Part shown: in pieces, positions 42,954-52,753 of the stretch
Numbering within the stretch: the first letter of the stretch is position 1
How the letters are laid out: each line of letters begins with the position of its first letter
From: an uncultured Lachnospiraceae bacterium
GTDB lineage: Bacteria > Bacillota > Clostridia > Lachnospirales > Lachnospiraceae
Length of the DNA: 55,772 nucleotides
Assembly: GCA_902790935.1 (NCBI GenBank)
Contig: CADATP010000007.1
Coordinates: 1-55,772, forward strand
Direction: 5' to 3'
Notes under the pieces: model-generated
Database searches by the model: none
Seen by the model: the letters and a program-made list of their open reading frames with translations, nothing else
What the model was told of the DNA's origin: nothing
Made by a program: the position numbers and the translations under genes

Positions 42954-42997
42954 TTAGCTTTCCTCCTGTTTTTTATAAATAATTGCTCTCCGGGCAA

Positions 42998-44515
42998 TTA
43001 CTTTCCGAATGAATCAACAACTGCCTGATACTGAGCGATCTCCTCGTCTGAAAGAACATCGTATCCGTTGGGACCGAAGTAAGAGATCATCGCCTCTGCA
43101 TGGTAGTAGTTTGCCTGCTCGGTAGCCTCAGCAGCGTAGTCCGCAGCCTTTGCGGTTCCTGCGTCTACGAGATCGTGAATACCGATCTTGTTGAAGTACT
43201 GGTCACAGAAGTTCCAGTAACCTGCGATTGAGTACCAGCCGTAAGGAACAGGTCTTGTGATTGATGCGAAATAATCATCCCAATACTGCTTATGATCGGC
43301 GTCTGTAGGGAACATTGCCTTATATCTTTCCCAAACTTCTGTATCAAGAGTCATGGGAACAGGCATGTTAGCATGCTTAAGCGCTACACCTGAAGCATTT
43401 GTGATGCTCTCATCCTCGTAGATGTCAAGTCTTGCCTTCCATCCTTCGGTTCCGATACCCATAAACTTAAGAAGAAGGTATGCTTCGTAAGGATGTTTGC
43501 AAGAGGTTGAAACGCCTCCGATGTACATGTTAGCGATGATGTTGTGGTCCTTCTCGTCTACTACGTTGGGAGTTACGTAAGGAACGATATCAAGTCCATA
43601 CTGTTCCTGATAACCATCGGTTCCCCAAAGGTTCTGATATGACCAGAAGCCCTCTGAGAATACTGCTACATGTCCGGTAGCACCGAACCAGGTTCCCCAG
43701 TCTCCGGACCAGTCTTCCATCTGCTGAGTGTTCTGCTTGGGAGCAACGTATCCACCGGTCTGAAGATCGCCGAACTCCTGCTCACCGATTGCCCAGTATC
43801 TAAGGTCGAAATCGGTTCCGTCGAATCCGAACTCACCCTTGATGGCACGCTCTGACGTAGCGCAGGCAGCAATTCCGTAAAGTGAGTCAAGTCTGTTGTA
43901 GAATCCGAGTCCGTAATACTTCATACCTGAACGATCATCAACTGTTGCGTCCTTGATAAGCTGGATCATCTCATCCCAGGTCCAGTCGGTTCTGGGCATC
44001 TGAAGATTAAGCTTTGTGATAACGTTTCTGTCGATGAATATAGCGCTGGGCTGGTACCATGTAGGAAGTCCGAACCATCTGTCAGTGTCAAACTTTCCGA
44101 TACCATAGTTCTTGATGGATACCATCATATTGTCCATATCGGGATCGTTCTCAACATAGTCGGTGATGTCCATCCAATACATGTTTGCAAGTGCAGTGTC
44201 GGAGTCTGTACCCGAGAATACATCGGGGAAGGTTCCTGCTGCAGCTGCTGCAGAAAGGTCTGTTGACATATCTGCGATCTGCTTGCACTCAACCTTGATA
44301 TTGGGGTACTTCTTCATGAAGGCCTCAGCCATAAGACCTACTGTTGTCTCATCTTCGTAGTGCCAATAGGTGAGTGTGATGTTGTCGGTAGTTACGCCGT
44401 TCTCGTCAACTCCGCCGGTAGATCCGGTCTTTCCGCCGGACGCACCGCAGCCTGCAAGAAGCGTAGCCGCCATAGCTACCGTTAAAAGGGCAGCTACAAG
44501 TTTTCTCTTTTTCAT
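42998..44515 (-). CDS. Sugar ABC transporter substrate-binding lipoprotein
   Basis: A 505-residue CUT1 binding protein with lipoprotein signal (MKKRKLVAALLTVAMAATLL, Cys23). The fold begins with DNITLTYWHYEDETTVGLMA, and AAAAAGTFPDVFSGTDSD is typical of the MalE/UgpB-like cluster. It follows two permease genes (45537, 44600). Ligand inferred: arabinan oligosaccharides or another plant glycan fragment. AGGAGG precedes the ATG. Confidence 0.9.
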   Translation of the reverse strand: MKKRKLVAALLTVAMAATLLAGCGASGGKTGSTGGVDENGVTTDNITLTYWHYEDETTVGLMAEAFMKKYPNIKVECKQIADMSTDLSAAAAAGTFPDVFSGTDSDTALANMYWMDITDYVENDPDMDNMMVSIKNYGIGKFDTDRWFGLPTWYQPSAIFIDRNVITKLNLQMPRTDWTWDEMIQLIKDATVDDRSGMKYYGLGFYNRLDSLYGIAACATSERAIKGEFGFDGTDFDLRYWAIGEQEFGDLQTGGYVAPKQNTQQMEDWSGDWGTWFGATGHVAVFSEGFWSYQNLWGTDGYQEQYGLDIVPYVTPNVVDEKDHNIIANMYIGGVSTSCKHPYEAYLLLKFMGIGTEGWKARLDIYEDESITNASGVALKHANMPVPMTLDTEVWERYKAMFPTDADHKQYWDDYFASITRPVPYGWYSIAGYWNFCDQYFNKIGIHDLVDAGTAKAADYAAEATEQANYYHAEAMISYFGPNGYDVLSDEEIAQYQAVVDSFGK

Positions 44516-44599
44516 AGTATCCTCCTTTATTATGAAAAATTAGTTTATTTGTTAATCGCCCCCTCCTACCTTCTGAAAGGAGGTTGCGGTTTTATCAGT

Positions 44600-45607
44600 T
44601 TATTCGCCTGTGATACCGGCTCTGTCGATACTCTCTACGAACTGCTTCTGGAGTATCAGGTACATTATAAGAAGCGGCAGGATACTGATAGTTGTTGCTG
44701 CCATTCGTACCGATTCGTTAAGGCTTGTCGCCGTATCACCAACGGTTGCCCTTGTATTAAAGGACTGGTCGAAGTTTTTAAGCTGTACCACAAGGTTTGT
44801 CCAAACGGTATTTGCTGAAAGTCCCTGTACGTACAGTTCCGTAAGGTAGGACTCGTTCCAGTACCAGACAAAGGAGAAAAGTACAACAGTTACTATAGCC
44901 GGTACCGCCGAAGGAACAGCTATCCTGAAGAAGGTCTTAAAATGACCCGCTCCGTCGATTGCAGCAGCCTCTGTAAGCACTTTAGGTATCTGCTTAAAGA
45001 ACTGATAAAAGATCAGTATAAAGATCGGTGCATTCAGTCCGTTTCCGAAAATTGCAGGTATTACAAAGGTAAGGATAGTTCCAAGGATATGCATATTGTT
45101 GTAAAGCACATAAGTCGGTATCATAGTTACCTGGCTGGGAAGGATGTAAGAAAAGATGAGAAGTCCCATCATTATCTTCTTTCCCTTAAAGTCATACCTT
45201 GCAAATCCGTATCCCACCATCATACATATAACAATATTGATAAGTGTCGGAATACCGGCAATAGCGATACCTTTTAGAAAGCTCATAAAAAAGTCCATGC
45301 TCTTTCCGGCATCAATATAGTTTTGGATGTAAAAGCTCGAGGGGAGCCATTTTACCGATGTATCGAGAAGGTCATCCCTGCTCATAAAGCTCGTGCTTAT
45401 CATATAGAGCATCGGGTAGAGATATACAAATCCGATACATATAAGGAGGGCGTAGATCACGATCATCTTTCCAACGCCCTGCTTTTCTCTCGTACCAAAG
45501 ACAAAACGGTGGAGCTTTTCCTTTGTAAAGATCTTTTTAATAGTCGCCGCGGCCGTCGTAGGTCTTGTAGCGGTGGCTGCGCCTTGCACGCTCGAGTTTT
45601 CTCTCAT
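44600..45607 (-). CDS. Sugar ABC transporter permease, MalG-like
   Basis: A 335-residue permease with six membrane helices and the EAA loop KVLTEAAAIDGAGHFKTFFR. The N-terminal 45 residues are a long, Ala/Thr-rich and basic cytosolic extension. Start at 45607 has AGGAGG well placed, so the gene overlaps the end of the preceding permease by 71 bases in another frame. Pairs with the permease at 45537 and the binding protein at 42998. Confidence 0.92.
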   Translation of the reverse strand: MRENSSVQGAATATRPTTAAATIKKIFTKEKLHRFVFGTREKQGVGKMIVIYALLICIGFVYLYPMLYMISTSFMSRDDLLDTSVKWLPSSFYIQNYIDAGKSMDFFMSFLKGIAIAGIPTLINIVICMMVGYGFARYDFKGKKIMMGLLIFSYILPSQVTMIPTYVLYNNMHILGTILTFVIPAIFGNGLNAPIFILIFYQFFKQIPKVLTEAAAIDGAGHFKTFFRIAVPSAVPAIVTVVLFSFVWYWNESYLTELYVQGLSANTVWTNLVVQLKNFDQSFNTRATVGDTATSLNESVRMAATTISILPLLIMYLILQKQFVESIDRAGITGE

Positions 45608-46616
45608 TTCTTAAGCTCCTCCTTTCTATCTTTTTGGAAAGTCTCTCTTCTCTCTTAAGCATCCTCTTTCTCTTAGAAACAAGTCTGTCGTACTGATCTC
45701 TCTTATTTCCAAGGATTACAAAGAAGAGAAGAACAATAAGCGTAACTACGATGGAATACATCCATGCCATTGCCGAAGCGTATCCGTAACCCTTTTCCTT
45801 TGTACCCGAGAACATAGCGTTCTTTATCATTGTGATAAGCTCGTTTTGTTCGTTGCTCGATAAAAAGATTACCGTATAAACCGCATTCAGCAGGATGAAG
45901 TTTTTAATCGTCGGAAGTGTGATCTTCCAGAAGCATTCCCATCCGGAACCACCGTCCATCTTCGCCGCTTCGTAAAGGGAAGGATCAACTTTTTGCAGCG
46001 CCGATAAAAAGATCAGTATCTGCACTCCGGAGTACCAGAGGATCATGATCATATTTCCGAAAAGCTCACCCACCGACTGTGCCACAGAATACGGCAGGAA
46101 GGAATCCAAAGCGTTTATCACGGCCTGAGTATTCATCGCAGGGATCGTGGACGCTCCTTCGCTTACCAGCATATTCATAACCGGTCCGCTGACGATGATA
46201 ACGGGAAGGAAGAAGATAAGTCTGAAAAAGCCTTTAAGCTTGATCTTTCCGTTTAACATCATCGCTATGAGAAGGGCGAATACCACGATTATGGGAACCT
46301 CAACTATTGTTTGCCAGATGTAGGTGACAAGCTGCTGAGGGAATTCCGGATTTTCCAGCCAGATCTGTGTAAAGTTTCCCGTTCCAACCCAGGTGAATTT
46401 TGTTCCAAGAGGCGTAATCCTTATGTTGTACCACATATAGTAAAAGGATTGTCCTAAAGGAATAAGTACGAATATCAGCGTACCTATGATCCAGGGAAGT
46501 ACGAAAAAGTAACCCATTCTGGCCTCGCGGGCTTCGAGTTTTCCTCTTTTTACCCGGACTCTTTTAGGTCTCTTTTCTTCTATATCTGATTTAACCTGAC
46601 CATTAATATCACTCAT
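45537..46616 (-). CDS. Sugar ABC transporter permease, MalF-like, with basic tail
   Basis: A 359-residue permease with EAA loop PSLYEAAKMDGGSGWECFWK. Its last 45 residues are highly basic (KRKRMLKREERLSKKIERRS and beyond), probably a cytosolic tail; this part overlaps the start of the next permease gene. The start codon shares a base with the upstream stop (TAATG). Membrane partner of the MalG-like protein. Confidence 0.92.
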   Translation of the reverse strand: MSDINGQVKSDIEEKRPKRVRVKRGKLEAREARMGYFFVLPWIIGTLIFVLIPLGQSFYYMWYNIRITPLGTKFTWVGTGNFTQIWLENPEFPQQLVTYIWQTIVEVPIIVVFALLIAMMLNGKIKLKGFFRLIFFLPVIIVSGPVMNMLVSEGASTIPAMNTQAVINALDSFLPYSVAQSVGELFGNMIMILWYSGVQILIFLSALQKVDPSLYEAAKMDGGSGWECFWKITLPTIKNFILLNAVYTVIFLSSNEQNELITMIKNAMFSGTKEKGYGYASAMAWMYSIVVTLIVLLFFVILGNKRDQYDRLVSKRKRMLKREERLSKKIERRSLRNERKLERARRSHRYKTYDGRGDY

Positions 46617-48820
46617 TACCTGCCTACCTCATAGGACATTGAACCAATGGTTAATCCGTCAACTTCTGTTTCTTTAGAGCCGTAGTTTATATAGACTTTG
46701 ACTCCGTTTGAATAGGTAACTCTTGTCACTCCGTCTCCCAAGATCTCGTGCTTTTCGATCGTCGCTCCGGAAAGCTTTTCGTTCAGCTCCCCAAGCTTTT
46801 CATCGTACTCGGCTATGGTTGATCTGTAGGAAGAGTACTCAGAGCTGTATATATCGCTTGAGTTGGTATATATAAGCTCGGAGGAACTTTCTTTTGTGAT
46901 GTAGAAGGAAGGGTATGAGCCACTCTCTACCATCTTTAAAAAGAACTCCTGCTTATTGGCCTCAAAGTTTACATACTCCGCATACACCGGCATACTTCCT
47001 TTAAGTACCATACTCAGGAAGGGTACACTCTCATCCTCGAAGATGTATGCCGATGTGTATAGGGGCATATCGAGGAAAGCGTTTGTATCGGCCCAAAGGT
47101 ATGCGAAGGGCTGCTCCATAATAAGGTTTGTGTTTTTCGAAACCTCCGAAAGAGTTGCCGCGTAGGAACTTTGGGTGTCGTATCTTGAGTAATTATTTCC
47201 GCTGTAGTTGTAGGAGAAAAGAGTATTGGTAACTCCCGCAAGAGCAAGATTATCAACTCCCTTTTTCGTATAGCTTTTTATAAATCTGCCAAGGAGCTCG
47301 TCGCTTCTCGAAGGGATGAGATACAAAAGATTCTTGTACACATCCATATAGGTTGTGAGTTCAAATCTTCTCTTGTTTATCTTCTTTACTACATTGAAGG
47401 TTGCGTTTTTCTCATCCGGATTGATTAAAAGCGCATCATTGTAAAGGTAAAGGTCTATTCCTTTTTCTTTTGAGTCATTTATAAGGTCTGTAAGCTTAGC
47501 TTTTCCGCCGATCTTTGACTCTACGCTGTAGGCGCTTATGGGAAGATCGTACAGTCCGCCCTTTTGCCATCCCTTATAAACCGAAAGTATATCCGTTACC
47601 GCTTCGCTCTCTAAGTCATCGTAGATTTCTCTGACGTCATCCGCTGTAGTCATAACCACCGGAGTTGTTCCGAGGACCCAGCTTTCTCTCTCTGTTCCGA
47701 GGAAATCAACTCTTGTTTTGTATGAAGTATCGGATGCGGTTAGCAAACCATTGGTTACAAGGTACTCTCTGTACGCATTTGCCATACCGGAATAGTCTGC
47801 TGACCCGCCTGACAAAAAGATGTATCTTACCTTAAGGTCTGAATGGCTTCTTTCCGATTCGAAAATGTGTAGAGATCCTGCTGTGGAGTTGTTACTTGTG
47901 GGCTGCGTATACGTCTTTCGGAGCGTAAACTTGGCGTAAGCTCTGTTGTAATCAACCGATACTCCGTTGGGAATACACTCGATGGATGCTCTTGCTTCGC
48001 CCTCTTCCACAATTCCGAGGTATGCTATTTTATCATCCGTGTGTGCGATTCCAAAGACAGGAGCAATTACTTTCTCCGAGTCGGATATGGTATTGTATCT
48101 GTCCTTTAAAAGAGTAGTTACGTCGGATTCATCAAATCCTATGTCGTTTCCGTAGATCATTCCGGAAAATCCGCTCTTAAATCTTCCCTCTTTATCATTA
48201 AGATAGATTAAAGCTCCGTTTCCGTCGGGAACGAGAATATATCCTTCCTTGCTGTCTAAGTAGGAGTTTCCCATATAAGGATAAATGGCGATGGTACCGA
48301 TGTAGTAGCTGTCACCGTCCTCATGTATACTCTCATCCGGGATCCGTGCAGTTACTCCTTCGTCCGTGATCTCCACCTCAAGGGTCATTCCGAATCTGTA
48401 TTTATTCCAGTAAAGATCGGCCGTAAATCCCTTGTCAGTATACTTTATATCCTTTTTTACATCGTCGTTTATAAGGTCTGCCTGCTGCGTGTCGTCGTTT
48501 CCGTTGATCATCGTCAAAACCACAGCTGACTTCATAGCTCCGATCCAGCTTGCATTGTTCTTTCCGTCATCGTGGCTGATGGATGATTCCATATACGCGC
48601 CGGTTTCTTTATCCTCTACCACGAGAGAAAGGTCGCTCTCGTCCATGTATAAGCGGTACCCGGTGCTTTCTGCCACGAAGGTGTGACCGTTTATTTCGGT
48701 AGCAGCTTCGCTGACAGAAAGTCCAAGACCAAAGGGGAGGGTAGAGGTTTGCATCAATCCTAAAACAAGGGCTGACGCTAAGAGGGATGTAATTATTTTA
48801 GCTATTCTTTTATGAGCCAA
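46616..48820 (-). CDS. DUF5696 secreted/membrane-anchored protein
   Basis: A 734-residue protein of the DUF5696 family. The start is taken as TTG at 48820 with GAGAGGTGG nine bases before; this overlaps the upstream gene by 11 bases, whereas the first ATG would overlap it by 74. A signal sequence (IAKIITSLLASALVLGL) leads. An N-terminal beta-sandwich (about 45-250) and a barrel-like C-terminal part (about 330-650) with LVPDGNGALIYLND resemble glycoside hydrolase architectures, but no catalytic residues can be assigned. Always seen beside sugar ABC genes in my knowledge of the family; role unknown. Confidence 0.8.
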   Translation of the reverse strand: MAHKRIAKIITSLLASALVLGLMQTSTLPFGLGLSVSEAATEINGHTFVAESTGYRLYMDESDLSLVVEDKETGAYMESSISHDDGKNNASWIGAMKSAVVLTMINGNDDTQQADLINDDVKKDIKYTDKGFTADLYWNKYRFGMTLEVEITDEGVTARIPDESIHEDGDSYYIGTIAIYPYMGNSYLDSKEGYILVPDGNGALIYLNDKEGRFKSGFSGMIYGNDIGFDESDVTTLLKDRYNTISDSEKVIAPVFGIAHTDDKIAYLGIVEEGEARASIECIPNGVSVDYNRAYAKFTLRKTYTQPTSNNSTAGSLHIFESERSHSDLKVRYIFLSGGSADYSGMANAYREYLVTNGLLTASDTSYKTRVDFLGTERESWVLGTTPVVMTTADDVREIYDDLESEAVTDILSVYKGWQKGGLYDLPISAYSVESKIGGKAKLTDLINDSKEKGIDLYLYNDALLINPDEKNATFNVVKKINKRRFELTTYMDVYKNLLYLIPSRSDELLGRFIKSYTKKGVDNLALAGVTNTLFSYNYSGNNYSRYDTQSSYAATLSEVSKNTNLIMEQPFAYLWADTNAFLDMPLYTSAYIFEDESVPFLSMVLKGSMPVYAEYVNFEANKQEFFLKMVESGSYPSFYITKESSSELIYTNSSDIYSSEYSSYRSTIAEYDEKLGELNEKLSGATIEKHEILGDGVTRVTYSNGVKVYINYGSKETEVDGLTIGSMSYEVGR

Positions 48821-50867
48821 TTCGATACACCACCTCTCCGAATATTGACTGCAGGAAATCAAATACCTGCGACCAAAGTACATAAATAATAAATATGAGC
48901 AGCGCTACGATTAAGATTGTAAATATTGTAAGGAGTATGATCTTTATCGTCTCGCCTACTGTGTAGTTGTTTATCTCCTGAATACTGATAAAGACAAGTA
49001 CCGCGATCCAAACCCACATACAAAGGCTTCCAAACTGTACGAAGAAGATCTCGTTGTTTGAAACAACATGTGAGAGGATAAACAGGATCGGTGTAAATAT
49101 CAGGTACGGCGTAAAGCAGTAGATAAGCGAACAGTAAATATCTTTAAATCTTCCTTCGCCGTCGTTGATGGTACACATCAGATAATTGCAGGATACTATA
49201 GCTATAAGCGCTATAAGTATCATTCCGATATCTGAAAGTACATCAAAGTTTCCTTCTCTTACAGTCTTGGTTAAGAATCCGCAAAAGTATTTGTTTACGA
49301 TATAGAAAAGAGTTCCTATAACTAAAATAATATTTGCGGAAAGGACCGAAACCTTGCCTTCTCTCTTGATGCCGTAGCTTCCGTCGATGGGATGTCTGAT
49401 AAAGTAAAACATATATTTAAGCTGCTTTATCAGTTTTACTTCACCGGCCTTTTGCAAAAGAGCCTTGGGCTTATCAAGGATATGCTTCTTTTTCTGAAGG
49501 TACTTTATCAGTATCGTTGCAATTACGATAATGATGATCAGTATTGCGACCCAGGTAAGATTCTTTTTAAGCCATACATTTCGGATCTCCCAAAAAGCGT
49601 CCGAATAACCATCGGTGTCTTTTGCGATCCTTGCGTATCTGAGCGCACCCTCGTAATCTCCCTCTTTATAAAGTGCTTTTCCCATAGCCATATTGGCGTA
49701 AGTAAAGAGGTTGTTCATCTCGAGTACTTTACCGAGGGGCTCTTTGCTTTCCTCATATCGGCCCTTTGAGAAAAGGTAAAGAGCGTTATGAAGATAAGCT
49801 GTAAACTCTGTAGGCTCATAAATCTGAATCTGTGCTTTCTCGGAGTCAAGGACGTAAATCTTATCATCAAGTCCTATCTGGATAGCTTCGACCTTTGTGG
49901 AAAGTCCTATTCTTTGCTTTCCGTCGTCGCTTCCACCGAACATAAAGAGCAGGTCGCCTTCATTGTTGTACTCGTAGATAAATCCGGTCTGTGTTGCTAC
50001 GAATACGTTGTCATGGTTTCCGGCTGCTACCGCTGCCGGAATATCCGGGTAGTCGGTGGTCTCAATCATATTTACACCGGCGATATTGAGACGTTTTAAG
50101 GTGTCATTTTTCTCACCTCTGGTTATTGTGTAGATAACGCCCTTATCATCTATCGCCATATTATCGGGTGTCGCAGGGATATTGGACTGCATCTTTGCTC
50201 TTTGTGCGTCGGTAAGTACCGCCCTCCAGATGATAGTCCAGATATTTGCTTTTGTGGCGTTAGTTCCGAAGTATCCGAGGAATGTACCTCCCTCGACGGG
50301 GCTGATCTGAACAATACCGTTTGTGTTTGACTCGCAGACAACGTACATTGTTCCGGATTTATTGGCTACGATCTTTAAAGGCAGAAAGTCCTGTGTCTCA
50401 CCGTACATCGCCTCCGTAGGCTTTGTGTAGGTATCTTTAAGATTTCCATCCTTATCAAATACAAAAACAGCCTTAGCGTCTCTGTCCGCCACATAAGTAG
50501 TGCGATCCTTTGTAACATATATACCCTTGGGAGCAACAAGTATTCCTTCTCCGAAGGTCATTACCGGCTCGCCCTCCATATCGGATACCACAACTCTTGC
50601 GTTTCCGCTGTCCAATATGTATATATACTCGTCGTTTACAAGTGTAAAATCCGTCGGGGTAAGAAGGGTTTCTTCTCCGATCTTGGTTATAGTCTTGTAG
50701 GGAAGATAAGCCGTTTGTGTCTCTGTAACCGAGCCGTATCCGTCTACCGTGTATGTCTTGTAGGGCGCATCGGCAAAGGCCGAAAGATAGCTTCCCGTAA
50801 GAACACTTCCCGCAAGTACAATTGGCAGTATCGCGGATTTAATTATTCTGATGAATCTGTTTTTCAC
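48810..50867 (-). CDS. NHL/beta-propeller, TPR and YIP1 membrane protein
   Basis: A 685-residue protein, start taken as GTG at 50867 with AGAGGTGG before it. Signal peptide to about 33 (SAFADAP), then six-bladed NHL-like propeller (about 50-350; motifs YIYILDSGNARVVVSD, TYVADRDAKAVFVFD, KIYVLDSEKAQIQIYEP). A TPR-like helical hairpin (about 360-415) and one membrane helix follow, then a C-terminal YIP1 domain with five helices. The propeller should be outside. Possibly a sensor or scaffold for the transporters in the operon; function not known. Confidence 0.85.
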   Translation of the reverse strand: MKNRFIRIIKSAILPIVLAGSVLTGSYLSAFADAPYKTYTVDGYGSVTETQTAYLPYKTITKIGEETLLTPTDFTLVNDEYIYILDSGNARVVVSDMEGEPVMTFGEGILVAPKGIYVTKDRTTYVADRDAKAVFVFDKDGNLKDTYTKPTEAMYGETQDFLPLKIVANKSGTMYVVCESNTNGIVQISPVEGGTFLGYFGTNATKANIWTIIWRAVLTDAQRAKMQSNIPATPDNMAIDDKGVIYTITRGEKNDTLKRLNIAGVNMIETTDYPDIPAAVAAGNHDNVFVATQTGFIYEYNNEGDLLFMFGGSDDGKQRIGLSTKVEAIQIGLDDKIYVLDSEKAQIQIYEPTEFTAYLHNALYLFSKGRYEESKEPLGKVLEMNNLFTYANMAMGKALYKEGDYEGALRYARIAKDTDGYSDAFWEIRNVWLKKNLTWVAILIIIIVIATILIKYLQKKKHILDKPKALLQKAGEVKLIKQLKYMFYFIRHPIDGSYGIKREGKVSVLSANIILVIGTLFYIVNKYFCGFLTKTVREGNFDVLSDIGMILIALIAIVSCNYLMCTINDGEGRFKDIYCSLIYCFTPYLIFTPILFILSHVVSNNEIFFVQFGSLCMWVWIAVLVFISIQEINNYTVGETIKIILLTIFTILIVALLIFIIYVLWSQVFDFLQSIFGEVVYRIGS

Positions 50868-50885
50868 GATTTCCACCTCTTAAAC

Positions 50886-51761
50886 TTACTTGATTCCGGA
50901 ATGTGCCATGGTGTTCATAACATTCTTCTGAAGAATGATGAAAAGTATAAGGTTTGGCAGGAACATGATCAGTGATGCCGCTGCCGCAATACCCTGGCCG
51001 GCTACTGTATTGGTCGTTGTAGTTGAGGTCAGTGTGTTCATATAAAAGGCAAGTGACTTTATCGAGTCATCATTTACGTAGTAGTTCGATGTCTCAAGGT
51101 TGTTCCAGACCTGCTGGAAAACAAGGATTGCAGCCGTTGCGATGGCGGGCTTAATAAGGGGAAGTATTACTTTAAGGTAAATCTGCCATTCCTTCGCACC
51201 GTCCATGTACGCCGCTTCGATAAGGGAATCGGGTACCTGGTCCACAAACTGCTTTATAAGGAAAAGTCCAACAGGCAGTGCCAGAAGGGGAAGGATCTCA
51301 GCCCAGTAGGTGTCGATCATTCCGAGCTTATTTACAACCAGATATCTGGGGATCATAACCGCTACGGATACGAACATAAGAGCTATCTGGTTTATCTGCA
51401 TCATTATCTTAGCGCCCTTAAACTTTATCTTTGAAAGAGCGTAAGCCGCCATTGTTGAAAAGAGCAAGGAACCGAATACAACGGCGACGGTTACGAATAT
51501 ACTGTTGAAAAAGTACTTCGAAAGAGGAATACTTCCCGATCTTGATGCCTTGATAAGTTTTACGAAGTTATCAAGAGTCGGATGAAGAGTGATGAACTTC
51601 GGCGGGAATGCGAAAAGCTCTTCCATAGGTTTAAATGCATGGAAGATGATAAATATGATCGGCAGTCCGCAAAGAAGTACCATAGGAAGTACAAGCAGGT
51701 ATATCTTTATCTGTCCCTTTTCGAACTTATCAGGGTTTATTCTGTGTCCTTTATATGCCAT
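50886..51761 (-). CDS. Sugar ABC transporter permease, MalG-like (second system)
   Basis: A 291-residue permease with EAA loop DSLIEAAYMDGAKEWQIYLK. AAGGAGG precedes the ATG. Together with the permease at 51779 and the large binding protein at 52754 it makes the first transporter of this operon. Ligand unknown, probably a large plant glycan fragment in view of the CBM-like domains on its binding protein. Confidence 0.92.
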   Translation of the reverse strand: MAYKGHRINPDKFEKGQIKIYLLVLPMVLLCGLPIIFIIFHAFKPMEELFAFPPKFITLHPTLDNFVKLIKASRSGSIPLSKYFFNSIFVTVAVVFGSLLFSTMAAYALSKIKFKGAKIMMQINQIALMFVSVAVMIPRYLVVNKLGMIDTYWAEILPLLALPVGLFLIKQFVDQVPDSLIEAAYMDGAKEWQIYLKVILPLIKPAIATAAILVFQQVWNNLETSNYYVNDDSIKSLAFYMNTLTSTTTTNTVAGQGIAAAASLIMFLPNLILFIILQKNVMNTMAHSGIK

Positions 51762-51778
51762 TTTGGTACCTCCTTTCC

Positions 51779-52684
51779 TTAATCCTTCTCGCCAAAGAGC
51801 TTAGTTGATACGGAGCTGAATATCTGTACGATGAGCAGCAGTATTACGGAAACCGCCGCTGCGTAGCCCATCTCATATCTTATAAATCCATAATCTTCGA
51901 TGTGGTTTACGATAAGCTGTGCGGAATATCCCGGAGTAGGGTTTCCGGCAAGCATCGTCGCTATCGTACCGTTTTGGAAAGCTCCTACTATCTGCATAAC
52001 AGCCGCGAAGAGCATCTGAGGCTTCATACTCGGGATTGTTACGTAGATCATCTCCTGGAAGCGGTTTTTTACTCCGTCGATGGCCGCCGCTTCATAGAGG
52101 GATTCGTCTACGTTTAAAAGTCCCGCGAGGATTGATAAAAAGCCGACACCCATGCTGCTCCAGAGTCCGATGATGATGACTATAGGGAGCAGGAAGTTTG
52201 CGTTGGTCAGCCAGATGACCGGTTCGTTTATGATTCCGATATCCATCAGCCAGCTGTTAAGGTATCCCGTCTGGTCTCCCGTAAAAAGGATCTTCCAGAG
52301 GACGCTCATGGCTACACCGGTTGTCATACTGGGTGAATACAGGATCAGTGCGAATATCGTCCTCGGTATCTTCGGAAGGTTTGCAAGTCCAAAGGCTAAG
52401 AGAAATGCCAGCACGTATCCTCCGACTCCGACTATAAGCGCGTACTTTACTGTATTGGGAAGTACGTATTTCATAAACACATCATCGCTGGTTATCAGAT
52501 TGATGTAGTTTAGAAATCCTACAAACTTCGGAAACTGGATCGCGTTGAAGTTTGTAAAGGAGAGTATTACCGCCATTACGACGGGCGCTAAGATGAAGAT
52601 CACAAAGAGCGCCGCGTAGGGGAATACGAATACGTAACCTGATTTGTTATTGTGAGAGCGTTTTCCTACTTTTGTTTTTGACAT
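51779..52684 (-). CDS. Sugar ABC transporter permease, MalF-like (second system)
   Basis: A 301-residue permease with EAA loop [19 protein letters not shown]. Six membrane segments. The N-terminal lead is short ([20 protein letters not shown]). It partners the MalG-like protein 17 bases downstream. Confidence 0.92.
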   Translation of the reverse strand: MSKTKVGKRSHNNKSGYVFVFPYAALFVIFILAPVVMAVILSFTNFNAIQFPKFVGFLNYINLITSDDVFMKYVLPNTVKYALIVGVGGYVLAFLLAFGLANLPKIPRTIFALILYSPSMTTGVAMSVLWKILFTGDQTGYLNSWLMDIGIINEPVIWLTNANFLLPIVIIIGLWSSMGVGFLSILAGLLNVDESLYEAAAIDGVKNRFQEMIYVTIPSMKPQMLFAAVMQIVGAFQNGTIATMLAGNPTPGYSAQLIVNHIEDYGFIRYEMGYAAAVSVILLLIVQIFSSVSTKLFGEKD

Positions 52685-52753
52685 AGCTCTAATATTCCTT
52701 GATTACCTACTAAGTTTACAGCTTAAAAACTAACATCATAATCTATCCGTCGG

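Noticed and set aside
44572-44590. Hairpin near the 3' end of the MalG-like permease gene
   Set aside because: Only a four- to five-base stem with mismatches; not convincing.
48820-48883. ATG start of the DUF5696 gene at 48883
   Set aside because: It overlaps the preceding gene by 74 bases without an RBS and delays the signal peptide; the TTG at 48820 has a good RBS.
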